Source of the DNA: Paratrimastix pyriformis
Taxonomy: Eukaryota > Preaxostyla > Paratrimastigidae
Length of the DNA stretch: 64,000 nucleotides
Direction of reading: 5' to 3'
Assembly (NCBI GenBank): GCA_027972325.1
Contig: JAPMOS010000015.1
Location: 633,501 to 697,500, forward strand
Positions 22,301 to 42,500 of the stretch are shown one piece after another (position 1 is the first letter of the stretch; each line of letters opens with the position of its first letter). The notes beneath the pieces are model-generated. The model was not told the origin of the DNA and did no database searches. It saw only the letters and a list, made by a program, of their open reading frames with translations. Both the position numbers and the translations under genes were made by a program.

Positions 22301-24193
22301 GCCTGCTCGGGCTGGGTCTGTTCGGGCTGGGGTTGGGCCTGTTCGGGCTGGGGTTGGGCCTGTTCGGGCTGGGTCTGTTTGGGTTGGGCCTGCTCGGACT
22401 GGGTCTGTTCGGGCTGGGGCTGGGCCTGCTCGGGCTGGGGTTGGGCCTGCTCGGGCTGGGTCTGTTTGGGTTGGGCCTGCTCGGACTGGGCCTGCTCGGG
22501 CTGGGTCTGTTCGGGCTGGGGATGGGCCTGCTCGGGCTGGGGTTGGGACTGTTCGTGCTGGGTCTGCTTGGACAGGGCCTGTTCGGGCTGGGGAGGGGAC
22601 AGAACCTCGGGTTGGGGCACCTCGACTGCCCCTGGCGGCGGGACCACAGCCAGCCCTTGACTTTGACGTCCAGGAGCCGGAAGCTCCGCCGGCGGGTTGC
22701 CCGGGATCACGGTGTCCCTGTCGGGGCGCGGGAGCTGCGTGGAGGGCGCCCAGGGAGGGGCCTGGCAGGCGTCTGCGGCCCCAGAGAGGGTCGCGTTGGG
22801 ACCCGGGGAGGACGTAGCGCCGGCTTGCTCGGCTGCAGGCTCCCTGGCCGGCGCCGGCACGGCAGGGCTGGGGGCGGGGGTCTTGGGCTGGGTGGCCGCT
22901 TGGAGCTGCTCGGCCGGCTGGGAAAGCGGCACTTGGGGCTGAGGCGGAGTGGAGGAAGGAAGGGGCTCCTCGACGAGGGGCCCGGGTGGCGTGCTGACGG
23001 GACCCTCCGCGGGTGGGGCCGGGGCCGAGGACGCCAGCTCCTCGAGGGGCGGCTGCACGGGCAGCGGGGGCGTCGCCCAGACTGCCGCCTGCTGGGGCCC
23101 TTGGGGACCATCCTGCGGCTGCTGCCCAGCCCCGCTTTCAGCGAGTGGCGATGGGGCAGGCGTGCTGACAGAGGTGGTGGGTCGGGGACCGGCGACGACC
23201 TCATCGGGGGCGGGCCGCTCGGCAGGGGAGCCGACGGGCGCCGGTGCTGGCAGAGCCACTGCGAGGGCCGAGCAAGCCAGGGCGCTCATCACCGAGACCA
23301 CCGAGGGCGGCGAGTTGGGCGGCGCGACAGCGGGGCCGGCGAGCTCCCCCATGGCGGCGGCAGGGGAGAGGGAGAGCGCAGCCAGGGGCGAGGGGGGGCT
23401 GGTGATGTTGGCCTGCTGCTGGACCACCGCGAAGGGAGAAGACGTCGCCGGCCCCCCATCCGGGGGCGGGACCGAGGCTGCATTGTTGGTCGCCTCTCCG
23501 TCGGCATCAGCATCGGCATCGGCCGGGGCCGCGGAACCCGATGGGCCGCCACTCGCGGTGGCCGGCATGGGCGGGCCAAGGGCCGGGCCTGTCGGCTGAT
23601 GCAAGGGCGCAAGCGCTTCGGCGCGCTTTTGGACAAGTTCGAACTTCCAGCCCGCTCCCTGGCCCAGCCGCAAGTCGGCCTCCCCAAATGAGCGTTCGGT
23701 GTGGGCCTGCGAAAGTTTCGCAGACAACAGTGTGTTCGTATGCCGAGAAGAGTCGGACAGACATTCCAATTTTCGTTGAGAATGAGGAGACTTTTTGGAT
23801 CGGCATCAGGGATGACGGAGGAAACAATCATTTTTCGATTTGGACACTGTTCCCACACAAGCTGCTTCGAATCAAATGTGAAGCAGCGAAATCGCAAAAA
23901 ACAAAAAAAGATGGGGCAACGAAGAAGTAAAGTCGAACAAACCTGACTATTCTCAAGGAGCACGAATTTGAATTCGACAGGCGTTTTTAGTGGGATATCA
24001 ATCGTAGCTGACCAGATATCCGGTGGCGAGAAAACCATTTCATGACCATGGAGAGGATCTACCAGCCAGGAAAAGTGCGGCCAGTGAAAACCGGGCGGGA
24101 CAAACCCCAATTTCCGAGTGAGGGCAAATTCCCCACCGCCAGCAAACGCTGGCCTAGAACGGTTTGATATGGAACCAAAAGGCGAACTTCCAT
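18975..24193 (-). CDS. N-terminal CBM20 starch/glycogen-binding protein with C-terminal membrane anchor
   Basis: The N-terminus is a CBM20 starch-binding domain: MEVRLLVPYQTVLGQRLLAV, GNLPSLGNW|DP (split by intron 1), DIWSATIDIPL, PVEFKFVLLENSQ, and LVWEQCPNRKMIV with the Trp and Asn-Arg typical of glucan-binding site 1. Then come roughly 1,200 residues of Pro/Ala/Gln-rich sequence in one giant exon, including the (QPEQ)n block and PPVMEEK repeats. A charged helix follows (ARRQKQAERQQARKRDRAA). After a 348-bp intron made of CAGA repeats (19060-19407) the last exon encodes AAVMFGAFAVLGTLCAIAHF with VGSHRPL, a single membrane segment next to the stop. That makes it tail-anchored, with the CBM20 facing the cytosol. 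The layout is the reverse of mammalian STBD1 (N-terminal anchor, C-terminal CBM20). Holding glycogen or starch on a membrane is inference. Donors: GTTTGT, GTTTGT, GTCTGT, GTCTGG, GTCCGC. Confidence 0.82.
19109..19400 (-). repeat. (CAGA)n-type intron repeat, about 290 bp
   Basis: Tetranucleotide array with interspersed CAGT units, filling the last intron (19060-19407) of the CBM20 gene right before its membrane-anchor exon. Confidence 0.9.
19826..19913 (-). repeat. (GGGTCGTGGGC)n 11-mer intron repeat
   Basis: About eight copies within the penultimate intron (19812-20010) of the CBM20 gene. Confidence 0.9.
20870..21005 (-). repeat. Coding 21-bp repeat, PPVMEEK
   Basis: Encodes five to six copies of KPPVMEE in the CBM20 protein linker. 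It stays in frame, unlike the intron arrays. Confidence 0.85.
21850..22610 (-). repeat. Coding QPEQ repeat, about 750 bp
   Basis: Degenerate 12/18-bp units encode EQAQPQPEQTQPEQ-like tetrapeptides in the CBM20 linker. The unit keeps frame throughout. Confidence 0.9.
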
Positions 24194-24470
24194 TTGGTTA
24201 TTTCGCGAAGGTGGTAACCCTGCGGACTCGACGCAAATGGAAATACGCGACGGCGTCAAGAGGCTATGCCAGGGGGACCTATTTCGGATGCGGAAAAGTC
24301 TTGGAAGAGGGGCGCGCCTCGGGGGGAGGGGGAGGCGATACGTTGCCAGCTCTGGGAATGCTTGTTGGGGGAAAAACGTGTTGGCCCGGGGACAATGCTT
24401 GTTGGGGCAAAAGGAATCGAATTGGCCCGATATTTCATCAGGGAAAAAAAGAGACAGCGAATCGGGAGAA

Positions 24471-26854
<2,384 letters not shown>

Positions 26855-27027
26855 CACTCTACGAGCGCCTGATGCCGGCGCTTCAGCTGCGGTTGATTAT
26901 ACCGGGGTACTGTGCCCTTTTTTTTCAGCATTGCGCCGTCCGTCCCTTCTTTTCATTTTCGCTGAGATGTTGACACCGTCGCCCTTTCCTCTGATTCCTT
27001 CCGCCCTTTCGTTTTTGAGTGTAGAAT
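26855..27027. promoter_or_regulatory. Divergent 5' region, PRPF4B / CSN7
   Basis: 173 bp between two opposed ATGs, AT-rich with T8 and TTTTC tracts, in strong contrast with the roughly 70% GC of gene bodies. It is presumed to hold both promoters. No consensus element recognised. Confidence 0.4.
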
Positions 27028-28178
27028 ATGGACTCTTGGGAATCACGCTCCCTTCCTCCTTTTGTGGAGGGTCTGTTTTGTGGCCCTCTTTTTTTCACTC
27101 AAAACAATCCGCCGAAAATAAACCTCTCCGCCCAATTCCTTGTAGCCGCGTCGAAATTGCAAGGGCGCCCTGTCGTTGACATTATTTTGAAAACTATCAA
27201 CCACCCGAACATCTTCGTTTTCGGTGAGATGCTTGACCTGCCACAAGTCCAGGAGGTTTGTATTTTTTTTAAAGTTATTTCGGGCTCAATTCTGTTCCTG
27301 CCAGCTCGGCGCGAATGCTGAGACCAAGCCCTATCTTAATCTTCTCGAGCTCTTCGCCTACGGAACATACGGAGAGTTCATGACCAATCGTGCTAACTAT
27401 CCCAGCCTTACACCTCCCCAAATCGCCAAGCTCCAAATGCTCACTCTCGTTGATCTTGCCAACAAGCAAAAGGTTTGTCGCGACAACTCGAGACCCGCTG
27501 ACCGCACTGCGGCCGCATTTGGGCAATTCCTTAGACTATTCTCTACTCGGCACTGACCCGAGAGCTGGGGATTGACAGTGTCCGACAGATCGAGGACATG
27601 ATCATTGAATGCACCTATAAGGGTCTCATTCGCGGCAAGATTGACCAGAGGAACCAGCGCCTCACTATCCAGTTCGCCATTGGTCGGGATGTTCGCCCTG
27701 CGCAGCTGCCCCCCATGATTGCAACTCTGCAGTCTTGGTCTGTCCCGCCTTTCCGCCCCTCGGGTGATTATGTGTTTTTGGCGGGTAGGGTCCACGCCTC
27801 GGAGGAATTCCTGAAGAAAATCGAGGAGCAGCTCAAGTCGGTGGACATCTCCCGGCAGCAGCGCGGCAAGCACGACCAGGACCTGAAGACCCAGCTGGAC
27901 GAGATGAAGACCCGGGTCCGCTTCCAGATGGAGGAAGAGGAGATGGCCGCCGTCGCAGCGGCTACGGGGGGCGGGGGGCGGGCAGGGATGGAGGGCCTCG
28001 AGTTCGAAGGTGACGGCGATGAGCGCCGGTCTGTCCGCCTGCCTCTTTTGTCCCTCTCGTCCGCCTGCCTTTTTTTTTTTTTTTTTTTTTTTGCCCCCAC
28101 CACGGCCCTCCCTTCTCGTTCTCATGCCTCCTCTCTTGCCTCGCACCCGCCAGTCGTGGGGGCCGCCGTCATCGGTAA
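27028..28178 (+). CDS. COPS7: COP9 signalosome subunit 7
   Basis: Five exons traced by hand (27028-27255, 27305-27472, 27535-27737, 27789-28028, 28154-28178) give 287 residues; human COPS7A has 275. Conserved landmarks: NIFVFGEMLDLPQVQE, LLELFAYGTYGEFM, then the PCI winged helix with RELGIDSVRQIEDMIIECTY, GLIRGKIDQRNQRLTIQF and AIGRDV. A long C-terminal helix follows and the last, very short exon gives a basic RRRGGRRHR end, as in animal CSN7. CSN7 is a PCI subunit of the complex that removes Nedd8 from cullins. The four donors are GTTTGT, GTTTGT, GTCTGT and GTCTGT; the last intron contains a 24-nt poly-T run. The stop is 131 bp from the convergent TM2-like gene. Confidence 0.95.
28069..28092 (+). 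repeat. Intronic poly-T in CSN7
   Basis: 24-nt T run in the last CSN7 intron (28029-28153). It is the only pure T run of this size in the window. Confidence 0.85.
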
Positions 28179-28309
28179 CCCGTCGGCCGGATCCCTGGGT
28201 TGGCACCCCTCGCCGCGACGGGGGCTGTATTGTGGATCTCGGACGTTCCCCTCCTCTTTTTGTTCGGAAGAACTGCTTGTTCATACCACCTTCGGAAAAG
28301 ATCATGTCG

Positions 28310-29013
28310 TCACCACCCAGAGATGGGGATCCCTTCGCCATCGCTGATCGTCGCGCCGCCGATCTGCACCTGCGCCGCGCCAAGAGGAAAGGACGCCGTG
28401 TGGGTGCGTGCGTGTTCCCTTTGGACCCCACCCGTCCTCCCCCCTGTGCCCCGCATCGGACCAGGGCGATCACCTGCCAGACGGCGTGGGCGGCGACGAA
28501 GAGCAGGAAGAGGCCCATCGACCAGGCCACCGAGCGGACGATGCGACGCTGCGATCGGGCGCCGCAGCAGAGGCAGCAGAGAGGGGTGAAACTGAAGAAG
28601 ACCCCCAGCTCGACGGCGAGCTGGCCGAGCCCTGTGCCCACCCAGCCCTGACAGACGGACGTCACGGTCGTGCCAAAGAGGAAGCAGCGAGAGCCACAGA
28701 CGAGATAGAAGAAACCCGACCCAAACCCGGCCAACAGCTGCAACAGGAATGCAACAACACGGCTGTGGCGAGACTTTGTACACCCTTTGGTTGCCATTTG
28801 TGGCCCGCTCCTTGGCCAGGTGTAATAACTGTTCGTGCAGACGCACGATCCGGAGATGCACATCCCCAGATGAGCACACTGAGAGGAATCGGAACACTCA
28901 ACAGGATCTGGGAGTGGATCATAGTATTCCGCCAAGGCGCCTTCGGGCAAGAGGAGAAGGAAGAGGATGCTCAGACACAGCAGATGATGATGGCTCCCTG
29001 TGGCTCCATGCAT
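28310..29013 (-). CDS. TM2-like membrane protein with EGF-like ectodomain
   Basis: Starts with a signal peptide (HHLLCLSILFLLLLPEGALA). A short Cys-rich EGF-like segment follows (DPVECSDSSQCAHLGMCIS, GSCVCTNSY), then charged KSRHSR and four hydrophobic segments: VVAFLLQLLAGFGSGFFYLV, TTVTSVCQGWVGTGLGQLA, LGVFFSFTPLCCLCC and SVAWSMGLFLLFVAAHAVW. The first pair with its Gly/Phe/Tyr pattern looks like a TM2 domain, which fits a surface or endosomal membrane protein of unknown role. One intron (donor GTCCGA) precedes the last exon, which ends ISDGEGIPISGW. An ATG at 29256 opens the same frame upstream, adding a Cys-containing stretch. I prefer 29013 because it places the signal peptide at the N-terminus. 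Confidence 0.7.
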
Positions 29014-29285
29014 CAGGCAACCTGGAAAATCATGAGGAGGTGATCGGCAGCACAGACAAATTCGCCAGACAGTAATGAGGAGGCAGGGACCGAGACTGCT
29101 GGCGGCGAAGAGCGGAGTCTGCCTCTCGTCCGCCGGAGGCCGGTTCGTGCTGCTCTTGCATTCATCGCCCTCGTCAGGCACGTCTTTCCCGCACCCGAGC
29201 GAGGAGCAGGGTTGTTCCTTCAGACTCCATTTGGAGACGTCGTCCGAATATTGCATCCTTCTATATAGCTTATTCGTGTTAGAGC

Positions 29286-31162
29286 TTATTCACGGGGGAG
29301 GAGTGGCAGGAACTCGGGGAGCTTGTCCGAGGAAACCCACTCGTCTTCAACCCATTGCTGTTGGGTTGGGTCTGGCGCTGTCCGGGCCCGCCTGAGCCAG
29401 ATGCAAGGCCCCCCAACCCGGTTGAAAAGACCCTGGGCGCGCCACTGCAACAGCTGGGGCGTGGTGAATGGCCCAAAGCTCTCGGCTGCGTCAGCGGTCC
29501 ACTTGTACTCCCAAGATTCTCCCGAGCTGAGCGCAGCATGCCGAGGAGCTTCCGCAGGGGCGGGCATCGCGCCCGGGGCTGTCACCGAGACCGAGGGCCC
29601 TGCAGGGCGCCACGCGAGAAGAAATGAGTGGGAGTGGTCGCCGAGGGGAGGGCTATGTCCGGCGCCAGACGCGAAGAAGGGGCGATGGGGAGGACCCAGG
29701 GGGGAGGGGGCGGACCTTCCGAGGGGCGGGCAGCCTCGAAGACGGCCACCAGGCGCTGGAGCTTTTCGAAGCGGTCCGAGTAGGCATCTGGCACGCGAAA
29801 CCCGACCGAGAGGAGGGAAATCACACCGAGAAGAGAAGACAGAGTGGGACGGACCGTAGCAGCGCAGTTCCATCAGACGATCGGCGCATTCGGTGAGCTC
29901 CTCGATGAGGCCCTGCGAGCGCCCCCGCCTGACGAGGCGCACACGCTCCCGGAAATCCAGCCGCGCTTTCACGGGACGGTCCGTTTCGCCAACCGGGCCG
30001 CGGGGCCTTTTGGCAGGCAGAGCAGCCTCGGCCGCGACAGCTGGGGCCGCGACAGCTGGGGCTTCGGCTGCTGGGGCGGCTTGGGGGACGCCTTGGGGCG
30101 CAGCCGCGGCATGCGGGGTCCGGCTGGGCTGGGGATGGGGATGAGACAGGGCCTCGGCTTCGGCCATCTGGTCGCGCTTGAGGCGGCGGAGCGCATCGAA
30201 GGCGTTCTCCCCGGGCCGGAGCAGCTCGAGCATGTGGCGCCGAAGGGCCGTCTTTTTGGCCTCGAGGGCCTCGGGGGAGGCCGGGCCCTCCTCGTCGGCC
30301 TCGTCGGCATCCCCGAAGGCACGCCCACCAGCGCCGCCCTCCCCGGCCGGACGGGCCCCCCGGGGACCGGCGGCGGAGGCCTCGCGGTCGCGCCGATTGG
30401 CGGCGCGGATGTCCGGGTCGGCCTCGTCCTCGCCCTCCTCGTCGGGGTCCTCCTCGGAGGCCGATGGCTCGAGCTCCTCGTCCTCCTCCTCGTCGACCTT
30501 CTCCCCGGCCGCCTCCCGCTCGGCCTTCCGCTTGGCGCGGGCCTCGCGGGCCTCCCGCTTGAGGCGCTCCTTCTGGGCGTGGGTCTTCTCCTTGTTGCGG
30601 CGCCGCTCCTCGGCACGGCGCTCCCGCTCGTCGTCGCTGTCGGCGGCTTGCTCGGGGGCCACCTCGAAGGTGCCCTTCATCTGATGAGGGCCCGCAAAGT
30701 ATGAGCAAGGGGGCTCCGGGGCCCGTGAGGCGGGGGGTGGTGTGTGTGTGTGTGTGTGGGGGGGCAGACCTGGCCCTGGCGGTGGCTCTGCTTCTCGAGG
30801 AACTCATCGTACCAGGCGTCCAGGTGGCGTTCCTTGAACTCCCGCTTGCGCCAGACGAAGGCCCCGCCCGCCTCAAAGTCGCCCTCCAGCTTCTCCTCGT
30901 CCAGGTTGAAGGGAGTCACAGGGATCCCATCAATGGAACGATGGCCTTTCCATCGCTCTTCGCCTGGCACTCGTTTGATTTTCTCATCGTCGCTGTCCAC
31001 TTCGAACTTATTCATCTCAATGTCACCCCGATCTACCTCGGCGTCCTCTTCCTGTTCGTCATCGTGCTCCTGGGTTTTGCCTTCCTTTGAAGGTCTGGGC
31101 TTCTCTTCAACCTCCTCTGGGCCTTCATGATCCGAAAAAATGTCGTCTTCATCCTTCTGCAT
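29286..31162 (-). CDS. CD2BP2: CD2BP2/LIN1-like GYF-domain protein (U5 snRNP 52K)
   Basis: The N-terminus matches CD2BP2/Lin1: KFEVDSDDEKIKRVPGEERW, HRSIDGIPVTPFNLDEE, EGDFEAGGAFVWRKREFKER, HLDAWYDEFLEK. A charged coiled middle region follows (RERRAEERRRNKEK and later LEAKKTALRRHMLELLRPGE). The C-terminus is a GYF domain: WEYKWTADAAESFGPFTTPQ, LLQWRAQG, GGPCIWLRR. In the family the GYF domain binds proline-rich PPGW peptides and the protein sits in U5 snRNP before tri-snRNP assembly. The intron at about 30,690-30,770 contains a GT/CA dinucleotide repeat. It is next to TONSL in head-to-head layout (143 bp). Confidence 0.92.
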
Positions 31163-31305
31163 TTGATTGTTCGAATCTGTTGGATGGTATCGCGAGAAAG
31201 AGGATTTGATCCGGATGTCAGCAGAGCAGAGGGCAGACCTCAGGCTCAGGCCGGCAAAACAAAAATTGCGCTTCCGACCCCGCCGTTCGTGCCCTGTTGT
31301 TTGAC
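31163..31305. promoter_or_regulatory. Divergent 5' region, CD2BP2 / TONSL
   Basis: 143 bp between opposed ATGs, AT-richer than both gene bodies. No recognisable motif; the promoter role is inferred from position. Confidence 0.4.
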
Positions 31306-39375
<8,070 letters not shown>

Positions 39376-39508
39376 CTGGCGGGGCGTTGCTTGACCCCTT
39401 CCCTCCCCCCTGGGCCCCAGCGTCCCAGCAAACAACATGGGGGCAAGCAGCGATCTTCGCGGTCGGGCGCCGATCCGAGCGGACCAGACGCACAGCCGGA
39501 ACGGAACA

Positions 39509-42500
39509 TCAGAGGGGTGTGAGAGCGCAAGTGAGACGGGGTGGGGTGGGGGGGGGGTGGGGAGGGGGGGGGGGCGAGACAAGGGGAGGTCCGGGACGGT
39601 GGGGACGGTGGGGACGGAGGCGCCTCACAGGCGCCTTGCCCCTTGCGTCCGGCCGGCGAGCCGAACCGGCGCCCGGCGCCTCAGCCGCGGGGCCAGACCG
39701 CGGGCTGACGCGGGCGGGGTGGAGAAGAGAGGGCGGGGTTTGCCGGGGGGGGGATGCGCAGGGGCCCTGATGGAGCTGCTGGGGCCGCGAGCCGGCAGGG
39801 GGGGTCTTGGAATGGAAAGGAAGGAAGGTGGCCTGGAAAAGGATGGATGGAGGTGGCAGGGCAGGGCAGGGCAGGGCAGGGCAGGGCAGGGCAGGGCAGG
39901 GCAGGGCAGGGCAGGGCAGGGCAGGGCAGGGCCCCGGACCTCGAAGAGGCCCTGGAGGAAGGCGCCCACCTCGGGGTACTGCTTGCCCAGCTGCACCAGC
40001 GATGCGAGCACCACCTGGTTGGTCTCCTTGAGCTCCTGCAGCTGGAAGTCCCGCTCGACGGGGCTCTCCTGGTCCTCGGGCAGCCCCCGGGCCCGGCGCA
40101 TGTCCCGGGCCATCCTGGCCACGCCCCGCCCCACCCCACAGAGCAGCGGGCCCGCGGGTGAGCGCGCCCTCCGGTGGTGGGCGGGCCCGGGAGGCAGGCG
40201 AGGGCGGGGGCGGGATGGGGGGCGGGATCGGGTGCGGGATAGGGGTGGCGGGCCGACTTGGCCATCTGCTTGGTGGGCCGGTCGAGCTTGGGCGCCTGGC
40301 CCTCGATCTCCCGCTCCAGCTGCTGCTTCCTCCGGTCGAGCTCCTGCCCGCCCCCAGCCGCCCCCAGCCGCCCCCAGCCGCCACCCACCCAGCAGCACAG
40401 ATGAGCCGTGCCGCTGCAGACGCTGGCTCGGAGGCCCTGGGTGCACCCTCGGACACGGGCAGAGACACCACGGGCAGAGACACGGGCAGGGACCTGGATG
40501 TTGCGCAGGAGCAGGTCCCGCTCGGCCTCGAGGTCGGCGGCGGTCTTCTGCTGGAACTCGATCAGCTGCTGCACCTCGCCCACCTCGCGCCGCTTGTACC
40601 GGGCCCGGTCCACGGCCCCCTTCACTTGCTGCGAGCGGCGAGGGTCAGCAAGTGGCGAGGGTCAGCAAGTGGCGAGGGTCAGCAAGCGGCGAGGGTCAGC
40701 AAGTGGCGAGCGGCGAGGTCAGCAAGGCTGGCGAAGGGCGGCAAGCGGAGGGCAAGCATCGAGAGCGGACCTCATCGAGGGCCTCCTTCTGCTCGAACTC
40801 GCGGCTGGTCGCGTCGGCTTTGTGGAAGGAGCCCCGGTACCTGCGGCGCCCGGTCCCCCAGCGAGCGGCATGGGCAAGAGGATGGTCCGGACCCGCCCCG
40901 CCCCGGCCCCCTCGGCCCCCTCGGCCCCTCCGGCCCCCCCGGCCCCAAAGCCCACCGCAAGAAGGGGGGGCGCGGACGACGGACTCCTGGTTCTTGGCCT
41001 GGAGGAGGCGCATGGTGTTCTCGAGGCGGCGCACCTCGTCCATCTTCTGCCGGATGAGCCCGTCGAGCTCGTCGCCCTGCTTCTCCAGCTGCTGCTTCTG
41101 CTGGGCCGCCTGGACGATGCAGAAGGCCTGCGTGTGCTCGGCCTGCTCGTCGGGGTTGCCGCCCCGCACCCCCACGATCGCCTCGAACTTGGCCCGCAGC
41201 TTGTCCACCCGCACTTGCCGCTCGCGCAGCTCCAGCGAGACCCGGTGGTGGTCCTCTTGCAGCACCTGCACCCGCCATGCCCCCACCCGACACCCACGTG
41301 AGCCCCGGAAACCGACGGGCGATGGAGGCAGGGCCAGCGGGCCGGGGGCCGGGGGGCCGGGGGCCGGGGGCCGGGGGCCGGGGGGCCGGGGGCGGGCCTT
41401 GAGCTCGGCGCGGAGCATGTCGCAGTGGGCCTGGATCTCCTGGGTGCGCTCCTCGATGGTGCACTGGAGCTGGTAGCGCCGGTTGGTCAGCCCGAAGACC
41501 TCGTCCTGGCGGGCGTTGAGGATCTCCTGCAGCCGGCGCACCTCCAGCTTGAGCACGTCGTGTTGCACGGCCATCTCCTCCTTGTCCCGGGTCGCCTGGC
41601 GCGCCTGACGCAGCTGTGGGCACGCAGGTCGGGGGGGGGGGGGGGGGGGGGCATCGAATGGGCGTTGCGTTGCGTTGCGTTGCGTTGCGTTGCGTTGCGT
41701 TGCGTTGCGTTGCGTTGCGTTGGGGCTGGCTGGCGGGCAGGGGGCGGGCGGACCGTTGTCGTTGCCCAGGTTGAGGTCGGCGATCTTGGAGGCGAGCAGC
41801 TCCGCCTGGCGGCCGTGCTCGGAGATGGTGTGCGAGGCCCGGCGGAGGTCCTCCTCGAGCCGCTTGACCTGCTGGGCGAGCATGGCCTGGTCGCGGGTCT
41901 GCCGGTCGAGCTGCTCGGTGAGCTCCTTGATCTGGTCCGTCAGCTGGGCCTTCTCCTCGTCGCTCCGCTGCCCCTGGGCCCTGCGGAACCCCCCCCAGGG
42001 CACGGCACGCCCAACAGCCAGCGAAAACAGGGGTCAACAGGGCAACACCCGGGACGAGGAGGGCATGCAGGGGAGCAGGAGATGGGGTGGGCGATGGGGC
42101 TGGCGAGGGGCTGGCGTGGCGATGGCGTGGCGATGGCGTGGCGATGGCGGGTGTGGCGGGGCGGACCATGCCACCTTGCGCTCGAGGACCTGGGTGGCGT
42201 AGTCGGCCTGGTAGATGAGCTCGCGCTGCTTCATGGCGTCCCCGTCGAGCTTGTGGATCTTGGCCTGCAGGTTGCGCAGGGCCGCCTCGGCCCCGTTGAT
42301 CTCGGCGATGACGTTGCTCTTCTGCTGGCTCGACCGGAAGAGCACCTGCCCGCCCCAATCGGCCATCCACGCACCCAACCGCAACCGCAACCGCAACCGC
42401 AACCGCAACCGCAACCGCAACCGCAACCGCAACCGCAACCGCAACCGCAACCGCGATCCGGAAACCCGATGGGAGGGGGAATGGGAAGCAACGGGGGGTG

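Noticed and set aside
21850-22610. QPEQ repeat as a separate prion-like or storage-protein gene
   Set aside because: The frame is continuous with the CBM20 exon upstream and the charged helix downstream, so it is a linker within one protein.
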